Assembly (NCBI RefSeq): GCF_900143695.1
Contig: NZ_FRFE01000015.1
Coordinates: 82,801 to 146,800, forward strand
Reading direction: 5' to 3'
Length of the DNA stretch: 64,000 nt
Source of the DNA: Desulfopila aestuarii DSM 18488
GTDB lineage: Bacteria > Desulfobacterota > Desulfobulbia > Desulfobulbales > Desulfocapsaceae
Shown: positions 36,635 through 46,681 of the stretch, piece after piece
Layout of the letters: every line of letters begins with the position of its first letter
Numbering within the stretch: the stretch's first letter is position 1
The notes under the pieces: model-generated
Seen by the model: the letters and a program-made list of their open reading frames with translations, nothing else
Told to the model about the DNA's origin: nothing
Databases searched by the model: none
Position numbers and translations under genes: made by a program

Positions 36635-38518
36635 ATGGAAAACAGTGAAATTTACAAAAGACTAACTGCTGAATCCAAGCTCCCTTCCCCATCGAAGGTT
36701 GCGACAGAGGTCATACGGCTCTGCTACAGCGAAAGCTCGTCATTGCAGGATATCGCGAATGTGGTTGAAACCGATCCAGCCCTTTCCGCAAAATTCCTCA
36801 AATACGCCAATTCTGCACTGATGGGCACCATGGTGCCGATTACTTCAATCCAGCGCGCTGCGGTAAGAATAGGCATCCGCGGCATGGCCAGCATGGCACT
36901 CAGCTTCTCATTTCTTTCCCAGCAGAATAAATGCGAGTGCCGGGAGTTCAATTACCACCGCTACTGGTCAAAATCACTGGCACATGCGATCGCAGCCCGC
37001 GCCCTGGCCCAGAAAAGTAAAAACTTAGACCCGGATGAGCTCTTCACCTGTGCCCTCTTAAGCCATATCGGCGAACTAGCCCTGGCCACTGCTTTTCCAG
37101 AGGAATACGTTGAAATCCTCGCCCGCTCGCTAGGCACCAAGGAAATGCTGGAAGAGGAACAACGCATCTTTGAAATCCATCATCATAACCTCAGTGCAGA
37201 AATGTTTACAGACTGGGGCCTGCCCAAACTGTTCGGTCAAGCGGTTCGCATTCACGAATCCTATGTGGCAGACGAAGAAGAAAACGAAGAATTGGCAGAG
37301 CTCGCCGAAATTCTCCATCTCTCACTACAGATAGCCAACATCTGTGTGCTGGACCTACCGCTCTCTATAAGTTTTGATGCAGTGGAAAAGCTCGCCGAAA
37401 ATTATGGTATTGCGGCAAAAGAATTCGGCGCGTTCTTCGAACAGATTGTCCTTACCTGGCAGGAATGGGGATACCTCTTCCAGATCCCAACCCAGCAATG
37501 TCCACTTTATCACCAGCTCAAGACTCTGGACGCCAATTCCATAGAAGCACAGGTCCGCAGCAGGCCGGAAACTGAGATTTTGCTGCTGGCAGTTGATGAC
37601 GATCCCCTCACCCTGCTCAACCTTACTCGGATTCTCGGGAGTGAAAGTCGACAGATCATCACTGCTGAGAATGGTAAGCAGGCATTGCAAATTGCCCTTG
37701 AAAAGCGACCGGAAATGGTGATTACCGACTGGCGCATGCCCCAAATGGATGGACTTGAGCTCTGCATGGCTTTGCGCCAGGAGACCACCACCCAGCACAC
37801 CTACATCATCATGCTCACCGGGGCAGAGGCGGACGATGAACTGGTCCAGGCCTTTGATGCCGGCGCCGACGATTATGTGGTTAAGCCTTTCACTCCCAAG
37901 GTTCTCGAAGCGCGGATACGGGGTGGCGAGAGATTGATCCGCTATCAGCGAAAGATCAACAGAGATCGTGAGGTTATTCAGAAATATGCTGTGCGGCTCG
38001 GTGTAGCCAACCGCAAGCTGCACACCATGACCGATGCCCTCACCGGTCTGCCCAACAGGCGTAATGCCATGGCCCGCTTAAAAGATGTGGTGGCGGAATC
38101 GAGCCGTTACGGCGAAAAACTGAGCTGCATCATGATCGATGTCGATCATTTCAAAAACATCAACGACACCCATGGCCATGATAACGGCGATCTCGTACTC
38201 AAGGAAGTTGCCCAGATTTTCAGTAAAAATGCAAGAAGTTACGACATGGTAAGCCGCATGGGCGGGGAGGAGTTCCTCGTTATCAGCACCAGAAGCGACC
38301 GAGAAGAATCGCTGCAACTGGCCGAACGTCTGCGCGCCGCAGTAGAAAAACATGTTATGGAACTTGGTGGCGGCACAGTCGCACAAGTCACCATCAGTGC
38401 CGGGGTTGCCTCATGGCGTGACGAATATGCCAATGGCGGCGAACTGATCAAGGCCGCCGACGATGCCCTTTACCGGGCCAAAAAGAACGGTAGAAACAGG
38501 GTCGAAACCGCCTGGTAG
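36635..38518 (+). CDS. HDOD - receiver - GGDEF signalling protein
   Basis: A 627-residue soluble protein. HDOD domain is about 12-235 (VVETDPALSAKFLKYANSA). The receiver is about 315-435 (VDDDPLTLLNL, phospho-Asp in MVITDWRMPQMDG, Lys in YVVKPFTP). A coiled linker leads to a diguanylate cyclase about 465-625 (DALTGLPNRRNA, MGGEEF active site at about 541-546). The intact GGEEF motif predicts c-di-GMP synthesis gated by phosphorylation. I see no clear RxxD inhibitory site. HDOD coupling is seen in other proteobacterial regulators, but its ligand is unknown. Confidence 0.92.
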   Translation: MENSEIYKRLTAESKLPSPSKVATEVIRLCYSESSSLQDIANVVETDPALSAKFLKYANSALMGTMVPITSIQRAAVRIGIRGMASMALSFSFLSQQNKCECREFNYHRYWSKSLAHAIAARALAQKSKNLDPDELFTCALLSHIGELALATAFPEEYVEILARSLGTKEMLEEEQRIFEIHHHNLSAEMFTDWGLPKLFGQAVRIHESYVADEEENEELAELAEILHLSLQIANICVLDLPLSISFDAVEKLAENYGIAAKEFGAFFEQIVLTWQEWGYLFQIPTQQCPLYHQLKTLDANSIEAQVRSRPETEILLLAVDDDPLTLLNLTRILGSESRQIITAENGKQALQIALEKRPEMVITDWRMPQMDGLELCMALRQETTTQHTYIIMLTGAEADDELVQAFDAGADDYVVKPFTPKVLEARIRGGERLIRYQRKINRDREVIQKYAVRLGVANRKLHTMTDALTGLPNRRNAMARLKDVVAESSRYGEKLSCIMIDVDHFKNINDTHGHDNGDLVLKEVAQIFSKNARSYDMVSRMGGEEFLVISTRSDREESLQLAERLRAAVEKHVMELGGGTVAQVTISAGVASWRDEYANGGELIKAADDALYRAKKNGRNRVETAW

Positions 38519-38563
38519 CCACAACCTGCGTCCCCCTCAGACAGTTTCTTATCTCCGCCGACT

Positions 38564-39376
38564 TCAGCCCAGTGCCACGTCAAGGGTCATCATCAAGGCA
38601 AATCCGAACATCACCCCGATAGTCGCCACATCCGAATGCTTCTCGGCCTGCGACTCTGGAATCAACTCCTCAGCTACCACGTAGATCATCGCTCCAGCAG
38701 CAAACGAGAGAGCATATGGGAGAATGGGCTGCATGAGAATAACCAGAGCCGCTCCCGCCACTCCTGCAATAGGCTCAACCACGCCCGACATCTGCCCATA
38801 GAAAAAGCTCTTTGCTCGAGATAACCCCTCACGTCTGAGCGGTATGGACACCGCAGCACCTTCCGGAAAATTCTGAATACCTATGCCAAGTGCCAGAGCC
38901 ACGGCAGCCCCAATGGTTGCAGTTCCCTGACCGGCAGCAGCAGCGCCAAAGGCCACACCAACTGCCAAACCTTCAGGAATATTATGCAGGGTAATGGCCA
39001 GCACCAGCAAAACCGAACGCTGCCAGCTGGTCTTCACCCCTTCAGCCTCTTTGGTTGGAAAACCGGAATGCAAATGGGGCAGGAGTTTATCCACTCCCCA
39101 CAAAAAACAGCCTCCGCTCAGAAAGCCAATAAGCGGAGGAAGCCAGACAATTCCCCCGGCCTCTTCCACCAACGCAATAGCAGGTGCCAATAGCGACCAG
39201 AAACTTGCAGCGATCATTACACCCGCAGCACAACCCAGCATACCGTCCAAAGCTTTTCTATTGATCTCCTTGAAAAAGAAGACCAATGCCGCTCCCAGCG
39301 CAGTCAGAAACCACGTAAACAGTGTACCAAGCAGCGCCTGTTGCACGCCCGTCAAACTAAGAAACCATTCAACCAT
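38564..39376 (-). CDS. ZIP-family divalent metal transporter
   Basis: A 270-residue membrane protein with eight expected segments. It has the ZIP metal-site motifs [14 protein letters not shown] (TM4) and [13 protein letters not shown] (TM5) and a C-terminal AEELIPESQ segment. This is the ZupT/GufA branch, which takes up zinc and sometimes iron or manganese. It starts 95 bp after the hybrid kinase stop and is preceded by GAGGAGA. A short imperfect hairpin lies in that gap, but no metal-regulator box that I can name. Confidence 0.9.
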   Translation of the reverse strand: MVEWFLSLTGVQQALLGTLFTWFLTALGAALVFFFKEINRKALDGMLGCAAGVMIAASFWSLLAPAIALVEEAGGIVWLPPLIGFLSGGCFLWGVDKLLPHLHSGFPTKEAEGVKTSWQRSVLLVLAITLHNIPEGLAVGVAFGAAAAGQGTATIGAAVALALGIGIQNFPEGAAVSIPLRREGLSRAKSFFYGQMSGVVEPIAGVAGAALVILMQPILPYALSFAAGAMIYVVAEELIPESQAEKHSDVATIGVMFGFALMMTLDVALG

Positions 39377-39471
39377 GCTTTCTCCTCAATTGTTTTTTCA
39401 ACAATAATTGCCGAAGATTCGACTCGAAACCCGGTTAAACACGCATTATTTGTAAAACCAATACATCATAT

Positions 39472-42258
39472 TCAACTACCACCAGTCCCCAGATAGACCG
39501 CCAGTTCATCCATAAGTCTCGTCGCAGCCACACGAAGCCGGTTGAACTCATCCAGGGCGCTGTCCATTCGCCCCTCCTTACTCATGGATTCCAAAGAGAG
39601 TGCCAGCTCCCGTACAGAATCTGCCGCAAAATGACCAACAGCGCCTTTATAGGCATGTGCCGCATCACGAAGCCCTTCGGAATCACCGGCCGCAATCGCG
39701 GCTTCGATGGCGTTTAAAAGCGTCTCATTTCTCGCCATAAACAGCTGGACCAGTTCCCGAAACAGCCCCTCGTCATCACCAACAAATTCCAGAGCTCTTT
39801 TCAAACTCCAGAGCAGCTGATCCTGAGGCAGGTCCACATTTTCAGATCTGGCCACTGGGGAAGCACCAGGCACCTCCGCGTTTGCATTCCTGCCAAGTTC
39901 TTGAGTATTCAGCCAGGGCTTGAGCCGTTCTGCGAGTACATCGGGCTTGATGGGTTTGGTAAAAAAATCGTCCATGCCTACCTCGAAACAACGTGTTCTG
40001 GTGGACTCCATGGCATTGGCGGTCATGGCGATAATGACCGAACGTTTCAACCCCTGCTCCATCTCACGTTTTCGAATCAGCTGTGTTGTTTCATAACCGC
40101 TCATTTCCGGCATCTGGATGTCCATCAGTACTACAGAATAGGTTCTCTCCGCCGTCATCCGCAACGCTTCCCGACCACTCCCCGCCACCTCGGCCTGCAG
40201 TCCGTATTTTTGTAAAATTGCCAGGGCAATATTCTGATTGATCGGTTCATCATCCACCAGCAGCAGCGATCCATGCAATCGGGGATGGGTTTGGAGTTGC
40301 TCGGCAATTGTCTCTTTTTCGAGACGTTTTTGCCCCCTGGCTACTCTGTCGGCCAGACTGTTGTACAAATCTAGCTGCCGGATGGGCTTCAGCAAAGATC
40401 TGCTGACCCCGGCCCTACGTAACTGCGCCTTGACAAAGGACATGGTACTCATCAAGACCATCAGTGGAGCATTGTCACCAAAATCCCGGTGTATGGCTTC
40501 GGCAAACTGCAATCCTTCACAGTCGGGCAGTCGTTGATCGATCAGGATGGCGTCTACCGCTTTGTCATGACGAATCAGCTCATTCAAGGCTGCCAGACAG
40601 CTGCCCGCATCCGGATAAGAAAGCACCTCAGCATCGCAAAACTCAAGATAATGCTCGATAATCGAGCGGTTGCTCCGACTGTCGGCCGCAACGAGATACC
40701 GTTTACCTTTCAGCTTGTTATAGGGAATGAGCGGGAATGTTTCCTCAACAATGTCAAAAGCTATTGAAAACCAGAAAGTCGTTCCCGAACCGATCTTGCT
40801 GCTTACGCCGATGCTGCCGCCCTGCTGTTCGACAAGCTGCTTACAGACACTGAGCCCAAGGCCTGTTCCACCGTATTTGCGGGTGGTAGAACCATCTGCC
40901 TGGGTAAATTTTTCAAACAGCCTACCGGTTACATCATCGGAAATACCAATCCCTGAATCCTCCACGGTAAACATGAGCTCCTGCTGGGAATCATGGCGAT
41001 TCACAACCGACACCGACAGTTTGACCTCCCCCGCTTCGGTAAATTTCACCGCGTTGCTCAGCAGGTTGGTGATAATCTGGCGCAATCTGGTTGGATCCCC
41101 AAGAATACGGCAGGGAATGGAAGTCGGCACAAAACAGGTCAGCTCGAGATTCTTAAGGTTTACCGTATCGATAAAAAGCTCAGATGTCTCCTCCATCAAC
41201 TCCCGCAGATCAAAAGGGATAGACTCGAAAGTGATTTTGCCGGCATCGATCTTGGAAAAATCAAGAATGTCGTTAATGATAAGAAGCAGGGAGTCTGCTG
41301 AACGGGTCGCTGTTTCCAGCAGACGTTTGTACTCAGCAGTCATCGGCACATCCTGTAACAGGGAGAGGACACCGATAACACCGTTCATAGGCGTACGGAT
41401 TTCATGGCTCATATTGGCCAGGAACTCACTCTTGGCTCGAGCCGCCGCCAACGCCTCGTCGCGCTTGGCCCGGAGCTCCTCGGTCCGCTCCTGCACCAGC
41501 ATTTCCAGATTGTGTCGATGTTGCTGCAGCTCAGCGTCCCGCTCCTGGATGCCTTTCAGCATAGTGTTGAAGTCATCGATCAGTTGGCCAATTTCATCAT
41601 CGCTCAGCTTATCGACCCGCAGACCGTAATCGCCATTTTCGGAAATATCCCTGGCAGTACTAGCCAGAAGACTCACCGGCCGGGTAATGATTCCCTGCAA
41701 CCGGGCAGAGATAAGCACCGTCACCGCCAACACCACCACCATACTCAAGACCAGCAAAATGATGGAATTCAGGATATGCGCAGTCATCCTGCCAGTGCCT
41801 GAAAGCAGGTAGAGGACTCCGATGGTTTTATCCTGCAGGTTTATTGGTCGAAAAATCTCGAACTTGTAATGGCCCGACTGAAAGTAAAAACGGACAGCAT
41901 CCGAGGAGACCATTTTCGGCAGCTGCTGCTCAGAGCCTTCAGCACCTCGAAAATAGGAGGCGAACGGTGCACCGTCAAAGTCATAGATGGCTGCCACTTC
42001 GATGTCCCGGTCGGCCCGCAGCGTACCAAGTATTTCTGCAGCACCATCCTTATCGGAGAAACTTAGCGCGGCACTGGAAAGATCAGCGATCGATTCTGAG
42101 AGAATCGTCAGGTTTTCAAGCATGGCCTGACGCATGCTGCGAATCTGGTTAAAGGCGGAAACCAGGGTAAATATAAAGAGCGCAGTGCCGGCTACAACAA
42201 TACTCAACACGACAAGCTTCTGCTTAATGGGCAATTTTCGAAAACGTGGCCACTGCAT
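39472..42258 (-). CDS. Hybrid histidine kinase with two receivers and an Hpt domain
   Basis: 928 residues from ATG 42258 (the frame extends 43 codons upstream without a family match). TM1 about 15-37, periplasmic domain of about 130 residues, TM2, then HAMP. HisKA has EFLANMSHEIRTPMNG and HATPase has NLLSNAVKFTE, DSGIGISDD and GGTGLGLS. Receiver 1 has an incomplete acidic pocket (VAADSRSN) but keeps IDQRLPD and a Lys. Receiver 2 is canonical (VDDEPINQN, VLMDIQMPEM, TKPI). The C-terminal Hpt domain has its His in AAHAYKGAVGHF. This BarA/ArcB-like layout supports a full internal phosphorelay; the final regulator is not adjacent, although the lone receiver at 23.1 kb is a candidate. Confidence 0.9.
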   Translation of the reverse strand: MQWPRFRKLPIKQKLVVLSIVVAGTALFIFTLVSAFNQIRSMRQAMLENLTILSESIADLSSAALSFSDKDGAAEILGTLRADRDIEVAAIYDFDGAPFASYFRGAEGSEQQLPKMVSSDAVRFYFQSGHYKFEIFRPINLQDKTIGVLYLLSGTGRMTAHILNSIILLVLSMVVVLAVTVLISARLQGIITRPVSLLASTARDISENGDYGLRVDKLSDDEIGQLIDDFNTMLKGIQERDAELQQHRHNLEMLVQERTEELRAKRDEALAAARAKSEFLANMSHEIRTPMNGVIGVLSLLQDVPMTAEYKRLLETATRSADSLLLIINDILDFSKIDAGKITFESIPFDLRELMEETSELFIDTVNLKNLELTCFVPTSIPCRILGDPTRLRQIITNLLSNAVKFTEAGEVKLSVSVVNRHDSQQELMFTVEDSGIGISDDVTGRLFEKFTQADGSTTRKYGGTGLGLSVCKQLVEQQGGSIGVSSKIGSGTTFWFSIAFDIVEETFPLIPYNKLKGKRYLVAADSRSNRSIIEHYLEFCDAEVLSYPDAGSCLAALNELIRHDKAVDAILIDQRLPDCEGLQFAEAIHRDFGDNAPLMVLMSTMSFVKAQLRRAGVSRSLLKPIRQLDLYNSLADRVARGQKRLEKETIAEQLQTHPRLHGSLLLVDDEPINQNIALAILQKYGLQAEVAGSGREALRMTAERTYSVVLMDIQMPEMSGYETTQLIRKREMEQGLKRSVIIAMTANAMESTRTRCFEVGMDDFFTKPIKPDVLAERLKPWLNTQELGRNANAEVPGASPVARSENVDLPQDQLLWSLKRALEFVGDDEGLFRELVQLFMARNETLLNAIEAAIAAGDSEGLRDAAHAYKGAVGHFAADSVRELALSLESMSKEGRMDSALDEFNRLRVAATRLMDELAVYLGTGGS

Positions 42259-42478
42259 GCCCTGCACATCCTCTATCTGATATAAGCAGCTCCGATGACA
42301 CCCCCCCGGAACCCAATCGACGGTCACACCCAACAATTCAACTGAGCACGCCAAAAAACTCTGTATTTTGATACAGGTATAGCACATTTAAAATGTTGCC
42401 TAAAGGAAGAAGAAAAAAAATCTACCTTTAGTAACCCAGGTGGCCAGACCAAGTATCATCAAAGCCACCTTCCAGGTG

Positions 42479-44908
42479 CTATTTTGCCGGTCCCTTTACA
42501 GCCAGATGATAGTAGCGGTTGAGATCAAAGAGTCCTGACCTGAGCGGGTCACTCTTGTCAAAATCCTGCTGAAACCAGTCATATTTTTCCCAGAAATTAC
42601 TCTCAGCCCTGTTGACACCAAAGCGAAGCAATGCTGCCACGTCCTCCTTTTTGCGACTGTCATACTCTTTTAACATGTTGAGAAAATCGGGGAGTTCCTC
42701 AAGACTGACATCAAAGAAATAGTTGGGATAACTCCCCACATAGCCCCTGATAAAATCTACCTCGTCCCTGTTTGAATTGAGCCGCTCATCTTCATTTAAC
42801 GGTGTCATCACATTGTCATGCCAGCGGTGGACCACAATGGACACCACTTGATCCTGGGTGGGGGAAATCCGTATCCGCACATAAGCCAGATTGGCATTGT
42901 AATCATTCATAAAGGCGAAAAATTTGGTTCCGGGTGCAGAGACACTATCAAAACCTCGGATATAATCAGCCTCACTCTTATATTGCAACGGCAATCTAGG
43001 TGGGTATCCCTGCTGGGCGGTGTGATAATTTTCATCAAAAGTAACATCTGCAGCTTTGACAAAACGGCTCTGCACCAGATTTTCAATGAATTCCCGTTTG
43101 AAATCCAGCGTCGTAAAGCTCATACCTGCCGGCAATTTGGATGGCGTGTAATGGATTTTCCCAGGATCGATGCCGCCATACCAGGAGCGCATAAGCACCG
43201 GCCGCATTCCTTTCGGGAGAAAATCAAGAAAATAGGTCTCTCCTTCCTGGCGCAGGTTATCCATGTAAAGACGGACTCCGAGTTGATGCCCCATCGAACC
43301 ATAGACATCAAAGCCCGCCACCAACGCATAATAGATCCTTTCCATTAGAGGAAAATCCATGACCCAGGCAGTTCTCGGAAGATCACCGAGTACTCCGCGA
43401 TGCACCGAAGCGCTGTTGAAATGCCTGAAAATGGTGAGTGCCGGGCTGTCTTCCTCGCTGTTACCCGCCCAGATTGCTCGCGTATCCAGTCCGATCGGCC
43501 CATAGGTCTTGCTATAGAAATCCTGCCGTGCCTTGACATACCGATAAGCGAGCTGCTTGTATCGCATGATCATCCACGACTTGAAAAGACTGAAAAAACT
43601 CCCCTGTTCGTCAGGAAGGATGGTTAGGTCAAGATTGTTATGGAGGAACTCCGGACGCTGCACCGACAGGTCGTAATCGGGGTCAAGAAAGAACAGCCAG
43701 AAATTGTCATGGATCACGTTCAGGGCCACCTGACCTTTGCAGACCGGGCCGCGAATAAAGGTCATGATGACATAATGGTTGTTATCAAGCAGAAACTGGT
43801 AACGGGAACGAGCAGGTATCTGCTGAAATACCTTGAACGGATTGGCGCTCGTCCGTTTATCAAAGCCAACCACGTGCGGAGCAATAGGCCATTTGGGCTC
43901 TATGAACAGTTCCTGAAAACGCGCCATCTTGGCATCATTCAGCTCAAAAACCATATGGGTCTTGTGAACGATGGTAGAATATATCCTCCGCAACCGGTAA
44001 TAGAATGGGCCCTCGCCCGGATCATCATAAGGGCGAATCGAGGGGATGATGCGAATATCCTCACCAGGAGGCGTGGTCGACCTCACAATCTCGTAAAAGT
44101 TACGACTCTTCGAGTCAAACGAGATATGCGCTAAAAAAAGATGCTCATAGAGATATCGCGCGGTCATCCGGTATTTGGCCCGCAATTCACCGTCGTCCGG
44201 GGCAGCGTTGAAAAAAGCCTCCCACTTCCGCACCGACTCCTGATCCATATCGGCCACGGCAGCACGTGCCCTATGCTCTTCCGCCGTTGGGCCCCTGCCA
44301 CCGTCATGCAGCCAGTCACGAATAAGATTGAACTCTTTTTCCTCAAGCGGAGGGAAACCATAAGGCATACCGCGGTTGGGGTGTTTTTTCAGATAGGTAT
44401 TCATTTCGGCAACGGTTGAAGCACAGGTAAGCTTTTCGTCTTCTGGCTTAAATGAATTGCAGCTATCTTTGATGTTTTCCGAACAGGTACTGGACTGCTC
44501 GGAGTTTTTCTGCGCCAGCATCTTGAACATGAGCGAAGTGTTCTCACCATCAGCAGCAGTGGACTCACGGACGGAGTGGAAGTTCCTGTCACGCCACTCA
44601 TCGGTGGTCATGGCATCGACAAATAGGCGGGTAGGCTCCATGGCCCAAAGGCGTTTGGAGTTATAAACAGCCTCTTTGCTACCGCCACGGTCAAGCCCCT
44701 CGTAGGAGCTGAGTTTCAACTGACAGGGAGAGTTGTAGCAACTGTGACAAACGACACAACGCTTATCCAGAATCGGCTTGATCTCTGCCAGATACCGGAT
44801 TTCCCCCTCGGTACGGGCCAAAGGTGCAGCTTGGTCCATATGCTCTCCGGCACATCCTGCCAATAGGAGAAGAGCCATCAGTTTGAGCAAAACGTTCGCA
44901 ATTCTCAT
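42479..44908 (-). CDS. cti: Fatty acid cis/trans isomerase, heme-binding lipoprotein
   Basis: An 809-residue protein of the CTI family, which converts cis unsaturated acyl chains of membrane lipids to trans to stiffen the membrane under solvent or heat stress. An N-terminal lipobox LAGC puts the lipid-modified Cys at 19. The c-type heme motif CVVCH is at 51-55, directly followed by the family's SCYNSPCQLKLSSYEG. The N-terminal part (40-210) is cytochrome-like and the large remainder is the CTI-specific domain. Length fits the family. This enzyme is best known in Pseudomonas and Vibrio. Confidence 0.93.
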   Translation of the reverse strand: MRIANVLLKLMALLLLAGCAGEHMDQAAPLARTEGEIRYLAEIKPILDKRCVVCHSCYNSPCQLKLSSYEGLDRGGSKEAVYNSKRLWAMEPTRLFVDAMTTDEWRDRNFHSVRESTAADGENTSLMFKMLAQKNSEQSSTCSENIKDSCNSFKPEDEKLTCASTVAEMNTYLKKHPNRGMPYGFPPLEEKEFNLIRDWLHDGGRGPTAEEHRARAAVADMDQESVRKWEAFFNAAPDDGELRAKYRMTARYLYEHLFLAHISFDSKSRNFYEIVRSTTPPGEDIRIIPSIRPYDDPGEGPFYYRLRRIYSTIVHKTHMVFELNDAKMARFQELFIEPKWPIAPHVVGFDKRTSANPFKVFQQIPARSRYQFLLDNNHYVIMTFIRGPVCKGQVALNVIHDNFWLFFLDPDYDLSVQRPEFLHNNLDLTILPDEQGSFFSLFKSWMIMRYKQLAYRYVKARQDFYSKTYGPIGLDTRAIWAGNSEEDSPALTIFRHFNSASVHRGVLGDLPRTAWVMDFPLMERIYYALVAGFDVYGSMGHQLGVRLYMDNLRQEGETYFLDFLPKGMRPVLMRSWYGGIDPGKIHYTPSKLPAGMSFTTLDFKREFIENLVQSRFVKAADVTFDENYHTAQQGYPPRLPLQYKSEADYIRGFDSVSAPGTKFFAFMNDYNANLAYVRIRISPTQDQVVSIVVHRWHDNVMTPLNEDERLNSNRDEVDFIRGYVGSYPNYFFDVSLEELPDFLNMLKEYDSRKKEDVAALLRFGVNRAESNFWEKYDWFQQDFDKSDPLRSGLFDLNRYYHLAVKGPAK

Positions 44909-44959
44909 GCTTCACCTCTTCCTGATAGAGATTTGAGACCTCCGTTATGCCAAGCCAGT

Positions 44960-45469
44960 TTAATAATGACTGTCACAGCTCGGTCGATAGGTCAGGCGGG
45001 GAGTGGTCCTCCCCGGAATTGACGAAGGAAAAAGGCCGTGTTTTTCACAACCCATTTTCTGATAAAACCCAAGGGCATTGGGGTCAGCAAGGATATTAAG
45101 ACTGATCACCCCACGTTCAGACAGACGATTTTTACAATGGCGAAAAAGCAACCGCCCAACGCCCTGTCCGATAAACTCTGGTAGCACAAACATATGATCG
45201 AGCCATAGGCCAGCCTCCAACCGTGCACCAGAATACAAAAGATCTTGAGCGAGTTGTACGAGAGAGTAATACGCAATTGCCGTCTGCTTCATCTCGCAAA
45301 CGAACACCTCGTTCTGCTCGATATAGTCAGCGGTTATGGTGAGCTCTTTCTGCCAGACCTGAAAGTAATTGTCAGGATAAGACCAGTACGATTTGGATCG
45401 AAAGGAAATAATGGTCAGCAATTCATGTTCGGCCGGATTGGCCCTGCGTATAACGACGGAACTCTCCAC
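44960..45469 (-). CDS. GNAT-family N-acetyltransferase
   Basis: A 169-residue acetyl-CoA-dependent acyltransferase. The start is GTG 45469 with AAGGA about 7 bp upstream. Motif A is LPEFIGQGVGRLLFRHCKN (Q-x-x-G-x-G), preceded by the strand LWLDHMFVLP and followed by LNILADPNALGFYQKMGCE, a typical GNAT end. The substrate is unknown. It sits 51 bp upstream of the cti gene in the same direction, so it may share a transcript. Confidence 0.88.
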   Translation of the reverse strand: MESSVVIRRANPAEHELLTIISFRSKSYWSYPDNYFQVWQKELTITADYIEQNEVFVCEMKQTAIAYYSLVQLAQDLLYSGARLEAGLWLDHMFVLPEFIGQGVGRLLFRHCKNRLSERGVISLNILADPNALGFYQKMGCEKHGLFPSSIPGRTTPRLTYRPSCDSHY

Positions 45470-45688
45470 CTCGCATCCTTTGCCGATAGCACCGGCAACC
45501 TTTCATCCAGCTAGCCCGAAGGGTGACAATGTCTGATTCAGACATGGATCTACCCAGAATTCCACAGAATATCTTTATGAAGTTACACTATTTTTGCGCT
45601 AGGGAAAAGACTATTTACTGCAGGGAAAGAGAGAAATAGCGGGCGGAGCGAAACCTTAGCGGCAGGAAGGAGTGAAATGAATTGGCAG

Positions 45689-46540
45689 TCAGACCCGGGA
45701 ACCGCCCTGCTGCGTTTTGGCAGTCTGTTCTTTTTGCTCTGCCTCATAATCGGTAAAGAGCTTTTTCGCGCAGTCAGGGCAAATAGAATGGCTGAACACA
45801 GCCTTTGAATGTTGCCGAATATAGGCCTCAATCTGCTGCCAGTAGCCGGAATCGTTACGAATCTTCTTACAGGTCCCACAGATGGGGAGAAAACCACTCA
45901 GAACCTTGACTTTATCGAGAGCGTCCTGCAGCTCCACAATGAGCTTTTCCCTTTCAACCTCTGTCCGCCTTAACTCAGTAATATCAAGAATGATGCCTAT
46001 CATTCCGTCAACATCCCCTGCTTCATCCAGATAGGTTGCTTTATGAAAGATCACATTGGACTCATCCGGGGTACCTCCTTTCACCTTCGATTCATAGATC
46101 TGCACCCCCGGATTCTCCATCAGCTCCCTGTCTTTGACATGGTACACATCCGCCAGATGTTTTGGCGCAAGATCGTAGACTGTCCGGCCAACGATTTCTG
46201 TTGCCGACCGCCCCAGAAACTCTGCAAAGCTCTTATTGCAGCCAGTATAGATATAGTTACGGTCTTTATAGAAAACCGGAGCTGGAATCGCATTAATCAG
46301 TTGCTGCAGGAAAACAGATGCCTGGGAAGCACGTCTCTCCGCCTCCCGAAAATTATAAAACTGATGAGACACGACGAGACCGAAAGCGAAAAACGTGCCG
46401 AGAATGACCATTCCCATAATGAGCTGATGCTGATCATTGTTCATATCCTTTAAGAACGTACTGTCCATCAGGAAATCGAAGATGATCAAAGCCACACCAA
46501 CCAACATTGAAAGAGAAACTATGCGGATATCAACCTTCAT
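45689..46540 (-). CDS. Two-TM PAS protein with conserved Cys-rich C-terminal motif
   Basis: 283 residues. Two membrane segments (about 8-25 and 38-60), a short coil, and one PAS domain (about 80-195; NAIPAPVFYKDRNYIYTGCN, MIGIILDITEL). The C-terminal block is LSGFLPICGTCKKIRNDSGY, followed by WQQIEAYI, an HSKAVFSHSICPDC segment and a disordered Gln/Gly tail. The Cys pairs CxxC and CPxC look like a zinc or redox site. This block is a recurring C-terminal module on receiver and PAS proteins in deltaproteobacteria-like genomes, as far as I recall. No kinase, cyclase or DNA-binding domain exists, so output must be by protein contact. Confidence 0.8.
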   Translation of the reverse strand: MKVDIRIVSLSMLVGVALIIFDFLMDSTFLKDMNNDQHQLIMGMVILGTFFAFGLVVSHQFYNFREAERRASQASVFLQQLINAIPAPVFYKDRNYIYTGCNKSFAEFLGRSATEIVGRTVYDLAPKHLADVYHVKDRELMENPGVQIYESKVKGGTPDESNVIFHKATYLDEAGDVDGMIGIILDITELRRTEVEREKLIVELQDALDKVKVLSGFLPICGTCKKIRNDSGYWQQIEAYIRQHSKAVFSHSICPDCAKKLFTDYEAEQKEQTAKTQQGGSRV

Positions 46541-46681
46541 ACGCTATCCATCTCCAACCGTATATGCGCCGCTATCACGGTATAAACTATGCCAAAAACC
46601 GGTGTTACATCTATCTTTATGCTAGCACAAACGCCGGCAATAGATCAATGTCCGGCTTCATGGCTTCGAGCCGGATACAGA

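Noticed and set aside
40727..41629. A 300-codon plus-strand frame opposite the hybrid kinase
   Set aside because: Ser/Arg/Leu-rich composition typical of an antisense shadow of a GC-biased gene; the minus-strand kinase has all catalytic motifs.
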